Source of the DNA: Bacillota bacterium | GTDB lineage: Bacteria; Bacillota; Clostridia; Lachnospirales; Lachnospiraceae | Length of the DNA: 64,000 nucleotides | Assembly (NCBI GenBank): GCA_023392615.1 | Contig: JAEVYT010000019.1 | Span: forward strand, 5,598 to 69,597 | Direction: 5' to 3' | Shown: piece by piece, positions 35,923 through 44,624 of the stretch | Layout: each line of letters starts with the position of its first letter | How positions within the stretch are numbered: the first letter of the stretch is position 1 | The notes under the pieces: generated by a model | Seen by the model: only the letters and a program-made list of their open reading frames with translations | Told to the model about the DNA's origin: nothing | Database searches by the model: none | Program-made: the position numbers and the translations under genes

Positions 35923-36930
35923 TTAGTAGCGATTCACTGTTATATCCCCAGAAGTGGAGGCAATCTCTAATACATAGGCAGGATTTTCACCAACCTCTTG
36001 TATAACCTGCCTTCCCCGCGCGTTATGTGACTCCTGTTGGTTAAAATAGGTATTAATTATGCCGTTTTCACTGGTTGCTTTAAAGCAATAACAATCTCTA
36101 TCATTCAAATGCACCATAATATCCCCACTCTCGGATGTGAGTGATACGGAGTCAGTTATCTCTTGCAGTGTATAGTCTAATCTTCCTGTACCTGAATGGA
36201 TACTTGCTCCACCCTTCTTCGAAGTTATTAACACCCCTCCGCTTACAGTCGTTACCTTCACTAATCCCAAAGTATTTAATAATGAAATACCACCTGATAC
36301 AGATTCCACATCACTATCTCCGCTTCCTGATGAGATTTTAAGATATCCGCTTTCTGATCGAACGCAGCGATTACCCTCTGCTTTCGCTACCGTTACTAGG
36401 CCATTCCTTGTTGTAATATTAATATCCTCAGCTACTACTTCCTCCAGATGAATATCTCCACTCTCACTAGCCGCCTTAAACTGTGCTAGGTTCAGATTAA
36501 TATCAGAATAAATATTACCGTTTGTAACACTCACTGTTATCCTACCTTTATAGGAAGCTGGTATCCCAATCTCACTTCGTCTGTAATATTTTTTGGTGTT
36601 ACGAGACCCGGAATCAACTCCATATATCATCAATCTATTACCTTCTATAATTGCCTCGGTATAATCGATTTGAAAAGCTTTAAGTGACTTGTATTCGCTA
36701 ATAACAAGCTCCTGTTGCTCGCTCTCTACGAAGTAAACATCCTCAGTAAAGCGTTGTATTTCAATGGATTCAATCCCCTCTAAACTTACTGTTTGAGTAC
36801 GATCCAGCTCACCTTTATATAGACGCGCCTTTTTACGCTGTCTTGAACTTGCACTAAAAGTTAATGCAAAAAAGACTACAGTAGAAAATAACGATAAAAA
36901 TACTAATAGTAAAAAGAATAAAATCTTCAT
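35923..36930 (-). CDS. DUF4097-type beta-repeat protein with N-terminal membrane anchor
   Basis: 335 aa: one hydrophobic helix (about 2-22), a basic segment, then a long series of short beta-strand repeats (about 60-335) with the DUF4097/DUF2807 rhythm of Ser-Gly-Asp turns (ASESGDIHLEEV, RSESGYLKISSGSGDSDVES, TSESGDIMVHL). Start: ATG at 36930 after GGAAGGAAG; the longer frame lacks a ribosome site. Such proteins are often in regulatory or envelope-stress operons and form beta-helices. No partner gene is adjacent. Confidence 0.85.
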   Translation of the reverse strand: MKILFFLLLVFLSLFSTVVFFALTFSASSRQRKKARLYKGELDRTQTVSLEGIESIEIQRFTEDVYFVESEQQELVISEYKSLKAFQIDYTEAIIEGNRLMIYGVDSGSRNTKKYYRRSEIGIPASYKGRITVSVTNGNIYSDINLNLAQFKAASESGDIHLEEVVAEDINITTRNGLVTVAKAEGNRCVRSESGYLKISSGSGDSDVESVSGGISLLNTLGLVKVTTVSGGVLITSKKGGASIHSGTGRLDYTLQEITDSVSLTSESGDIMVHLNDRDCYCFKATSENGIINTYFNQQESHNARGRQVIQEVGENPAYVLEIASTSGDITVNRY

Positions 36931-37018
36931 TATTTTGACTTCCTTCCATATTCCTGTCAAAATTATAACTGATATGTTGGAGAAAAGGAAGTTCTTTTTA
37001 TGAACAGGTGTATTCGTA

Positions 37019-38305
37019 TCAAGCGACAGGTAGTACTTTATCAATATCAAGCTTAGTATTTACAATCAACCAAAGATTATAATAATACATGATATTCCAT
37101 GCACAGATACCACCAAGGTTATATTCAACTACCAGTTCTAATATGGCAACAATTTGTCTGGCATCCTTAAACCAAACAATATGTTTGACTCCAGCGACCG
37201 TATACTCAAAGTATGGAATCTGTGTTGTTTCATCATAGTTAATTACACTTTCATATTGATTTGCCAGTGCAATTGCTCCCGGTATAGTAAGCGATGCCAC
37301 AAAAGATTCTCCCTCTACATAAGGAAGTTCCCAGTCATATGCGATCCTAGTAATCCCAAGATATATTTTCTCAGACTCTATCTGCGAGATAGCATACCTC
37401 ACATAATCTCGTAGATATAGATAAGTTGTTTGATAAAACTGTGGGATATAACTAGTAGCCCATTGATAAGATAATAATATCACCTGATCGACACTCTGAC
37501 CAATTCTAGCAAAGTAATCTTGATCCAAAGGATATTCTTGAGAATACCCAAAGGTATCCGGTATAAGCACTGCCCCGGACAGAAGACCTTCTTCATGTAA
37601 ACGAGCAGAAGCTCTTACGATAAATTGTGTATAACGCTCCCGATCTATCTGCTCCACATTCTCAAATCCAAACACCGCTCCTTGATATCCTTTATATCTC
37701 AGCTTACTAATTATATTTTCAATTAATATGCTTTGTAATTTTTCATCACTAAATATCAGATGGTTTAAATTAGGATTTCCCTGACCTGTCTCCGACAAGG
37801 TCGATATCAACAACAGTGGAACTACTCCGTATTGATACGCCAACTGAATAATTTGTTTATCATTAATATCATTGATAATACCGGAGCTTTCCACTTGAGA
37901 TCCCATAATAGTAATATACGTTAGAAAGGGCAATGTTTTTACAAGTGTTTCTTCATCAATAAAGGTATATGTCATTCCATTAACACCAATTTGTTTCTCT
38001 TTATTGCCATATCCAATAACTAGTTCTTCACCAACCTCTAGAATATTTTGATTGCTAAGATCCGGATTATTCCTCAATACGTCCATTACAGAGACATTAT
38101 TCTCCTGTGCAATCCCGTATAAAGTGTCACCTTCCTTTACAGTATAGATTTGTGTTGGATATGCAATTATAATAATCTGACCTACGCTCAATCTACTCTC
38201 AGGATCTAATTGATTCTCTCGAATTATTATTTCTTCACTAATATTAAATTGTTGAGCAATCGAGCTAATCGTATCGTTAGGCTGCACTTCATAAAGAACT
38301 AGCAT
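37019..38305 (-). CDS. LysM-GH18 protein (SleL/YaaH-like spore hydrolase homologue)
   Basis: 428 aa with two LysM repeats (about 3-47: YEVQPNDTISSIAQQF; about 53-97: YTVKEGDTLYGIAQ) and a GH18 domain (about 105-415; HIVWFKDARQI near the end). SleL/YaaH proteins cut cortex peptidoglycan in spores. At the catalytic strand it reads GAVFGFENV where active members have DFE; the acid Glu remains but the preceding Asp is Gly. There is no signal peptide, as in coat-located homologues. Activity is therefore doubtful. It is probably transcribed alone. Confidence 0.88.
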   Translation of the reverse strand: MLVLYEVQPNDTISSIAQQFNISEEIIIRENQLDPESRLSVGQIIIIAYPTQIYTVKEGDTLYGIAQENNVSVMDVLRNNPDLSNQNILEVGEELVIGYGNKEKQIGVNGMTYTFIDEETLVKTLPFLTYITIMGSQVESSGIINDINDKQIIQLAYQYGVVPLLLISTLSETGQGNPNLNHLIFSDEKLQSILIENIISKLRYKGYQGAVFGFENVEQIDRERYTQFIVRASARLHEEGLLSGAVLIPDTFGYSQEYPLDQDYFARIGQSVDQVILLSYQWATSYIPQFYQTTYLYLRDYVRYAISQIESEKIYLGITRIAYDWELPYVEGESFVASLTIPGAIALANQYESVINYDETTQIPYFEYTVAGVKHIVWFKDARQIVAILELVVEYNLGGICAWNIMYYYNLWLIVNTKLDIDKVLPVA

Positions 38306-38393
38306 AATATTACCTCTTGAGTATCATTATTATATTTTATGTTCCTAATCATTAATTATTAATCCAATTGTATGATAAAAATGCTTAACTACA

Positions 38394-40481
38394 TCAGCGA
38401 ATCGGGCAAGCGCCGCTTTCGCATTCCTTATCAATTATCTCCCAATCTTCCGCATCATCAAGTTTTGCAAGAAGATCATAATCAAGTGGCTTCATTTCAT
38501 GAATTCTACTCTCATATTCCTCTTTCCCGATTGCCTCATAAGGGAGTAATGGGTAGGTTTCTTCGAATAATGGTAATAAGGTGATTCCCACCATAACATC
38601 GAAATTATCATATACCCACCTAATTACATCCTCCCATTCATGCTCTCTGACATGAATAGTTATCGATGTATTATGATCTGTCCAGTGATCCATTGTTATT
38701 TTATATAATTCCAATTGTTCAATTGCACCAACATCATATTTTGTCTTGCCCTCTGGAGCTTTAACCGGGAATTCAATTACCTTTACCGTACAGTTCTCAT
38801 CAGACTGACCCACCTCATTATAGATTGGATAGCAGCCTAATCGCTCAATCATTTGATATAATGGATCGGTTACCGAGATTCTTACCCTTCTCACATAATA
38901 GTTAGAGTGGGCATAATGAACACCGGAGCTTACACATGGAAGTGTAGATAAACTTCCTTCTGGTTTTATTGTAGTCATAAGCTTCGGCGTATTGATTCCA
39001 AGCTCTTTGCAGTAGCGATTTCCTTCTTGGTGAATAGTATCTCTTAATTCACTAAGCAGAAGTCCAAGCTCGTTATAGTTCATCTTAACCTTATTCACCA
39101 TATCCATCATTCCGGTCAGTGAGATTCCAATAATACGATCCTCTTGCATAATCTTATCCCATTCCGGAAGCTCAACCTCGACAAGCGTCATCCTAATCGC
39201 TGTTCTGGTGGAAAGCGCTAGCACCTTCTTTAGTTCCTCGATATCTATTTGACCATCTTTTACAAAGGCAACGAGATTATTCGTAGTCAGGTTACAGCAT
39301 TGCTTTGATTGTAATAGGATTTCGCCACATGGATTACATCCACGGAAGGTGTCCTTTCGCCTGCTTGCCTCTGAAGCATTAATAAATCCGGGTTCTCCAT
39401 TGATTCGTATGGATTCAATGATATCCCTTATCTTCTCGATGGATGGACGTTTTGTATAAAGCACAGAATTATTACTCATCTTTCGATGCGAAATCGTTGT
39501 GTCCTCAATCCAGTTTCCATCCACCACGTTATAGATATTTCTTTTCGCATTGATAACTTCATCGTCATCTTCATCACATATAACCATCATTGCACTACGT
39601 CTAACACCACCTGATACAACATTTTCACTAATTATAGTAGCAATATCAAGAATATCAATGGTTTTTAATCTTCCTTCTTCGCATACGCTTATTACATGAT
39701 GTATCTTTTCAAACATTCTTTGAATGGATTTATGGCCGGAGGCTCTTCCACCAAAGCGTTTCAGACGTTCCCCTTCCGGTCTAACATAACTATAATCGAT
39801 TGTCACCGTATTAATATCCTGATATTCCTCTTCTGTAACCAATTGAAAGTATAGTTCAAGTGCTTCACACCAACCCTCTTTACTATCTCCAACCCATAGG
39901 GTTGCTTTCGTCGAATCCTCCTTATCCCTCATCAACGTGGTGTGTTCCATATCCTCTTTTAATGTAACCATTCGAAGCAATCCATCATAGCTGCTTTTTA
40001 ATTCAAAAGATCTGGTTTTAGGAAAATGTAATATCTTATATTTATCAATTCGGATTCCTACCCCACTTCCTACCATTAACAGATAAAAAACATCCACCAA
40101 GTCATGAAAGCTCATAACATCTGTAAAGGAACAGTTGTAGTTTGAAAGTGGATACTCTTCTACTATCTCCGTTCCACCCATATATAATGTTCTGCCAGAG
40201 GTAAAGCTCCTCAGATGAAACAAATTATCAAATAAGAGTTTTGCTTCCTTCTCCTCCTCCGCCATATCAATTGTAATATTATGTTTTTCTTTATAACGAA
40301 TTCCAAGATCAACATTGTACAACGTCGTGCGCAGTACCGTTTCAAACCAATTCTCTCTTCTCTTCTTATTCTCTAAATATCTTGCATATGTACGCAGGTA
40401 AACAAACTCACCGAGTGGGCTAAGTGGGCTTACTAGATCCTTATATTGATTTAAAAATTCATCGTTTAATTTTAATTTCAT
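38394..40481 (-). CDS. nrdJ: Adenosylcobalamin-dependent ribonucleoside-triphosphate reductase (class II)
   Basis: Monomeric class II RNR (695 aa), resembling the Lactobacillus leichmannii enzyme, which makes dNTPs using coenzyme B12. Seen: SPLGEFVYLRTYARYL at the N-terminus, the NCS..SGVGIR region, active-site NPCGEI (about 386), SGGVRRSAMM, and the C-terminal redox pair CESGAC (Cys687, Cys692). GGAGGGTCAGC precedes the ATG. The promoter region has paired NrdR-type boxes; no cobalamin riboswitch is visible upstream. Confidence 0.93.
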   Translation of the reverse strand: MKLKLNDEFLNQYKDLVSPLSPLGEFVYLRTYARYLENKKRRENWFETVLRTTLYNVDLGIRYKEKHNITIDMAEEEKEAKLLFDNLFHLRSFTSGRTLYMGGTEIVEEYPLSNYNCSFTDVMSFHDLVDVFYLLMVGSGVGIRIDKYKILHFPKTRSFELKSSYDGLLRMVTLKEDMEHTTLMRDKEDSTKATLWVGDSKEGWCEALELYFQLVTEEEYQDINTVTIDYSYVRPEGERLKRFGGRASGHKSIQRMFEKIHHVISVCEEGRLKTIDILDIATIISENVVSGGVRRSAMMVICDEDDDEVINAKRNIYNVVDGNWIEDTTISHRKMSNNSVLYTKRPSIEKIRDIIESIRINGEPGFINASEASRRKDTFRGCNPCGEILLQSKQCCNLTTNNLVAFVKDGQIDIEELKKVLALSTRTAIRMTLVEVELPEWDKIMQEDRIIGISLTGMMDMVNKVKMNYNELGLLLSELRDTIHQEGNRYCKELGINTPKLMTTIKPEGSLSTLPCVSSGVHYAHSNYYVRRVRISVTDPLYQMIERLGCYPIYNEVGQSDENCTVKVIEFPVKAPEGKTKYDVGAIEQLELYKITMDHWTDHNTSITIHVREHEWEDVIRWVYDNFDVMVGITLLPLFEETYPLLPYEAIGKEEYESRIHEMKPLDYDLLAKLDDAEDWEIIDKECESGACPIR

Positions 40482-40610
40482 GCTGACCCTCCATTACTAC
40501 TTACTTGTATCTTTCTTATTTTTATCATTTGTCGAGAATTTTAGTCCTTAATTCTATGTATTAAACTACAGTAAGAATATATCTTGAACTGACTTTATCA
40601 CTCGAAAATT

Positions 40611-40657
40611 ACTATATATTGTGTCTATATTATAATCAAGCACAATATATATGTCAA
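40611..40657 (-). promoter_or_regulatory. nrdJ promoter with two NrdR-type boxes
   Basis: Minus strand TTGACA (40652-40657), 17 bases, TATAAT (40629-40634). Two ACACAATATAT-type boxes flank and overlap it: one at 40611-40624 and one in the other orientation at 40640-40654, roughly three helical turns apart. This matches the NrdR repressor arrangement of bacterial ribonucleotide reductase genes. Confidence 0.8.
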
Positions 40658-40685
40658 TGAGTAAAATAGTAATGACTACTAATTT

Positions 40686-40737
40686 ATAATAAAAGGGTAC
40701 TATTGCATATCCATAATGATTTGCAACAGTACCCTTT
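40686..40737 (-). terminator. Terminator of the GerMN lipoprotein gene
   Basis: AAAGGGTACT / AGTACCCTTT (40692-40701 with 40728-40737) plus inner TTGC/GCAA; minus tail TTTTATTAT. Confidence 0.8.
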
Positions 40738-40814
40738 ATAACGTTCCTAATATGACCGATCCATTTAGGTCATCTTAGGCTTATATTTCATTAACTCACT
40801 ATGAGTTATTATTT

Positions 40815-41948
40815 TTATTTTTCGATCACATTATCCATATTTACTTTAAAGGTCTGTCCCTTCTGCATTAGGATATGACCAGATTCGTAAAGCTTACCAT
40901 CTACGGTGATATAAACCTTACTAACATTATAATAATTCCCTACGGTATTCGTAATGCATTGTAATATCTTCTCTTCATATCCGCTTCCAACATTCATATC
41001 CTTAATTATATCCTGTGAAAAATCAAGATATGCGATATCATTCCTTCCCCGATACATACTATTGATTTTCGTATTGGTGCTGATTATCGGAAGATATGAT
41101 TCCTTCAAAGCCTTCTGGCGGAGTGCTTTCTCTAGTACAAGTCTGGTCGCTTCATTGGTTTTAAATGATAAAGATAACTCTTCAACATGAATTTTCTCTT
41201 TGGTATCGGGATAATACACCTGTATTGTCTGTACATATGGTTTATCTGTCTTAACCTTACTGAGAGAAGAGGAAACCTTCATATTCTCTGATGAATATAC
41301 TTCCTGAACTAATCCCACTTTGGGCGCGTAATAGTACTTTGTATCACCATTCTTATCCAAGGATGTAACTTCAATGGTAATATACTGTCCTGAAGGAGTA
41401 TTTACCTTAACATCCGTTCCTGAAATATATCGCTTTGTACCATCTCCAAGTGTCCAACTTGTACCCTTTTTTAATGGCTCCATTAAGAGTATTTCCTGCT
41501 GCTTCTCCGGTAGTGGCTTATCCATCAGATTATCTCGGTAATAACATTCATGTACCCTGTTAATAACGGTGATCTTACCATCTTTTATTTGTATCACTTC
41601 TACCGTTTCGGTACCACCATTATTCATTCTAGTTTGTATTATGTTGTTCTTGGTATCAATATAATCTACCGTTCTGTTATAGGCAGCAAATTCATTGCCC
41701 TTTCCTTCATATTCATATTCCGTATCTGCCTGCATTGGATAATATTCCATCAACTTTGCATTATTATCCATCTGAGGATCGCCATCAGAAGTATTATCCT
41801 TAACATTCTCCGGCGGTAATGTAGTTACCGCTTGTTGAGTTGGCGTTGCTAACGGAGTGGGTTGGGTTGAATTTTTATTTTCTTTTCCACATCCACCTAA
41901 TACAACCACCACCATAGCCAGAATCATAAATCGAGTTATCTTCTTCAT
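40815..41948 (-). CDS. GerMN-domain lipoprotein
   Basis: Exported lipoprotein (377 aa): lipobox VLGGC with a Cys at about 20, a Thr/Pro-rich linker (about 25-60), a central beta-rich region (about 65-245) and a C-terminal GerMN domain (about 250-345; VEELSLSFKTNEATRLVLEKAL, YLDFSQDIIKDMNVGSGYEE). GerMN domains occur in GerM, needed for sporulation and germination, and in the LpqB proteins. Start: ATG at 41948 after GGAGG. Monocistronic. Confidence 0.87.
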   Translation of the reverse strand: MKKITRFMILAMVVVVLGGCGKENKNSTQPTPLATPTQQAVTTLPPENVKDNTSDGDPQMDNNAKLMEYYPMQADTEYEYEGKGNEFAAYNRTVDYIDTKNNIIQTRMNNGGTETVEVIQIKDGKITVINRVHECYYRDNLMDKPLPEKQQEILLMEPLKKGTSWTLGDGTKRYISGTDVKVNTPSGQYITIEVTSLDKNGDTKYYYAPKVGLVQEVYSSENMKVSSSLSKVKTDKPYVQTIQVYYPDTKEKIHVEELSLSFKTNEATRLVLEKALRQKALKESYLPIISTNTKINSMYRGRNDIAYLDFSQDIIKDMNVGSGYEEKILQCITNTVGNYYNVSKVYITVDGKLYESGHILMQKGQTFKVNMDNVIEK

Positions 41949-42114
41949 ATTTACCTCCATTTCATGGTCTATCGCTTAATACTCTGTCTTGCAAAACTCT
42001 TCTTTTATATATAGTATGAAAACCCCTTAAAAATGGCTTATTCTCCTTGTATATCTTCAAGCTTTACCATGCGATTATGACTTTATTCGGTGAAAGTAAA
42101 ATATTTATAACCCA

Positions 42115-42981
42115 TTATGCCTTAATCAATCCTGAGATACTATCACTAATTTTCTTAGCGATATAAGCATTATTCATTGTATATAGATGTATGCCATCCA
42201 CACCCTGCGAAATCAAATCCACTATCTGATCAATTGCATACGCTATTCCAGCATCTCGTAATGCTTCCGGTGAATGCTCAAATCTCTGAAGCATCTTGGT
42301 GAACTTAGGTGGTAAACTTGCCCCACACAAGGTGACCATTCGCTCTATCTGTGCCTTATTCACAACCGGCATAATTCCCGCTTCAATCGGCACACTAATC
42401 CCTGCAATTCTCGCTTTTTCAAGAAAGGAATAAAAATACTGATTATCAAAAAACAACTGAGATATCAGATGCTCCGCACCTGCATCCACCTTCTTCTTTA
42501 AATTCAATATATCATCAATTAAACTTTCTGAGGAGACATGCCCCTCCGGATAACAAGCTCCTGATACATGAAACCCTCCCCTTTCACGAATAAATGCTAC
42601 CAGGTCAGAAGCATATAAAAACTCATTCTTTGGTAAGGTTTCTGGATTTATGTCCCCCCTTAAAGCCAATATATTCTCAATACCGTTCTGTTCCAAGCGG
42701 TTTAGTATCTGCAATATCTCATTCTTGGTATAATTCACACAGGTTAAATGAGCTAACGGTTCAATCTGATACTTTTGCTTAATTGATGCTGCAATATCAC
42801 AGGTTGAGGTGTCACCAGCATTGCCTCCTGCACCATAGGTTACGCTAATAAAATCAGGCTTTAAATCTTTTAATTGATCTAACGTGTTATAAATAGTCTC
42901 AATCGGACTTGTCTTCTTCGGCGGGAACACTTCAAAGGACAAAACAGTTTTCTTTTCTTGAAATATGGACGCTATCTGCAT
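42115..42981 (-). CDS. metF: Methylenetetrahydrofolate reductase
   Basis: Cytosolic flavoenzyme (288 aa) reducing 5,10-methylene-THF to 5-methyl-THF for methionine synthesis. Seen: SFEVFPPKKTSPIET (substrate/Glu region), DFISVTYGAGGN, HLTCVNYTKNEI, and the C-terminal YTMNNAYIAKKI. Length matches bacterial MetF. GGAGGAAAAT precedes the ATG. It sits alone behind a terminator-antiterminator leader, so it is probably controlled by attenuation; no SAM or T-box consensus is visible. Confidence 0.93.
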   Translation of the reverse strand: MQIASIFQEKKTVLSFEVFPPKKTSPIETIYNTLDQLKDLKPDFISVTYGAGGNAGDTSTCDIAASIKQKYQIEPLAHLTCVNYTKNEILQILNRLEQNGIENILALRGDINPETLPKNEFLYASDLVAFIRERGGFHVSGACYPEGHVSSESLIDDILNLKKKVDAGAEHLISQLFFDNQYFYSFLEKARIAGISVPIEAGIMPVVNKAQIERMVTLCGASLPPKFTKMLQRFEHSPEALRDAGIAYAIDQIVDLISQGVDGIHLYTMNNAYIAKKISDSISGLIKA

Positions 42982-42996
42982 ATTTTCCTCCGCATT

Positions 42997-43137
42997 AAAA
43001 AAGTGTCACAAGTCCATCGAAACTAGGAAGGATAATACTCCATTCTTCTATCGCTTGTTCGGACTTATGACACCCACATGATTAAGTGACACAATAAGTC
43101 TTTATAAAATTATACCTATTTTTCTATTAACTGTCTA
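42997..43137 (-). promoter_or_regulatory. metF promoter and attenuator leader
   Basis: Promoter on the minus strand: TAGACA (43132-43137), 17 bases, TATAAT (43109-43114). In the ~120-base leader a 13-pair terminator stem (43061-43073 with 43003-43015, one G-U) is followed by six T (42997-43002), just before the metF ribosome site. Its 5' arm overlaps ATAAGTC (43062-43068), which can pair with GACTTAT (43094-43100), and GTGTCAC (43086-43092) can pair with the 3' arm. These are alternative pairs that would prevent termination. Confidence 0.7.
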
Positions 43138-43252
43138 CACTACTTTACCTGTTTGATTTATAAGCAATACACTCCCGTTTGATAGAAGATGTTATAACAT
43201 ATATGTTTCTCAATACTTGATTCATACCAGTGGTATACATATTGATCATCGA

Positions 43253-44620
43253 TTACATAAGCTTCTTTAGTAATTTTATCTTATCCTTGTAAGGTGCGTA
43301 CCGGATATTAATATCAATCAGGTTGGATTTCTTTAAGATACTCTTCTTGTGAGTAAATGTATCAAAGCTCCATTTTCCGTGATATCCACCCATTCCGCTC
43401 TCTCCAACTCCTCCAAATGGCATATAGGAAGTTGCCAGATGTACCAACGTATCATTGACACATCCTCCACCAAATGGGATACGATTAATCACTGTATTCT
43501 CCACCTCTTTATCCTCGGTGAACAGATAGAGTGCCAATGGTTTTGGATGACTGTTTACTGTTTCTATCACTTCATCCATTGACTCATATTCCATTACCGG
43601 CAGAATCGGTCCAAAGATTTCTTCCAGCATAACAGGGTCATCCCATGTTATCTCATCTAATATTGTCGGTGATATCTGATTAGTATCATCATTATAATCT
43701 CCACCGGTAATTAATTTTCCGTTATCTAATAGTGCCTTTAGACGTTCATAATGCTTCCCGTTAATAATCTTTGGATACTCCGGATTATAGCAAGGTTTCT
43801 CTCCCAGAAACATCTTAATGTACTTCTTCATTTTCTCCATCAGTTGCCCCTTCACTGACTTGTGAACCAGGAGATAGTCAGGACATACACAGGTCTGTCC
43901 ACTATTTAATGTTTTACCCCATATAATTCTTTTTGCAGCAAGCTCAAGATTGGCATGTTTGTCTACGATACACGGGCTTTTCCCACCCAGCTCAAGTGTC
44001 ACCGGAGTAAGATTTTTAGAAGCCTTCTCCATAACAAGCTTACCCACACTTACACTTCCGGTAAAGAAGATATAATCAAAACGCTGTTCCAAAAGCTCTT
44101 GATTTGCCTCTCTACCTCCTTCAATTACCGCAATATACTTCTCATCAAAACATTCTTTTATAATTTTCCCCATAATTGCTGATGTATGAGGAGAATAGGC
44201 TGATGGCTTTACCACCACACAGTTTCCACCGGCAATTGCACCAATGAGAGGTGCAATTGTTAACTGGAACGGATAATTCCAAGGCGACATTATCAGAACA
44301 TTTCCATAAGGCTCCGATACGATATATGAACTTGCGATAAAATGTACAATTGGAGTTTTTACACGCTTCTTTTTATTCCACCGTGATAAATTATGGATTG
44401 CATCCTTTAGTTCTGTATATATGATTCCAACCTCAGCCGCATAACTTTCAAAATGTGCTTTATTCAAGTCCTGTTTCAATGCTTCAAGAACTTCGTATTC
44501 ATATTTTTTTATCGTTGACTGCAACTTTTTCAATGCTTCCATACGATAAGAAAGAGCTAAAGTCTTCCCTTTTGTAAAATAGTCTTGCTGTTTTAGAACT
44601 ACTTCTTTTATATCTGACAT
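43253..44620 (-). CDS. Aldehyde dehydrogenase (class 3 type, NAD(P)-dependent)
   Basis: ALDH superfamily oxidoreductase (455 aa). Seen: MSPWNYPFQLTIAPLIGAI, catalytic Glu in LELGGKSP, catalytic Cys in NSGQTCVCPDY, EEIFGPILPV and the C-terminal MPFGGVGESGMG. It lacks an N-terminal targeting sequence and resembles fatty-aldehyde/YwdH-type members. Start: ATG at 44620, four bases after the FGGY kinase stop with AAAGG upstream. Translational coupling with the kinase suggests the aldehyde comes from the same pathway. Confidence 0.92.
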   Translation of the reverse strand: MSDIKEVVLKQQDYFTKGKTLALSYRMEALKKLQSTIKKYEYEVLEALKQDLNKAHFESYAAEVGIIYTELKDAIHNLSRWNKKKRVKTPIVHFIASSYIVSEPYGNVLIMSPWNYPFQLTIAPLIGAIAGGNCVVVKPSAYSPHTSAIMGKIIKECFDEKYIAVIEGGREANQELLEQRFDYIFFTGSVSVGKLVMEKASKNLTPVTLELGGKSPCIVDKHANLELAAKRIIWGKTLNSGQTCVCPDYLLVHKSVKGQLMEKMKKYIKMFLGEKPCYNPEYPKIINGKHYERLKALLDNGKLITGGDYNDDTNQISPTILDEITWDDPVMLEEIFGPILPVMEYESMDEVIETVNSHPKPLALYLFTEDKEVENTVINRIPFGGGCVNDTLVHLATSYMPFGGVGESGMGGYHGKWSFDTFTHKKSILKKSNLIDINIRYAPYKDKIKLLKKLM

Positions 44621-44624
44621 GTTC

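Noticed and set aside
40482..40814. Cobalamin riboswitch upstream of the B12-dependent reductase
   Set aside because: The region has no B12-box; instead it contains NrdR-type boxes and a terminator of the upstream gene.
42982..43103. SAM riboswitch or T-box for metF
   Set aside because: The leader has a terminator but neither the SAM-I core sequence nor the T-box GGNACC motif; kept as an unclassified attenuator.
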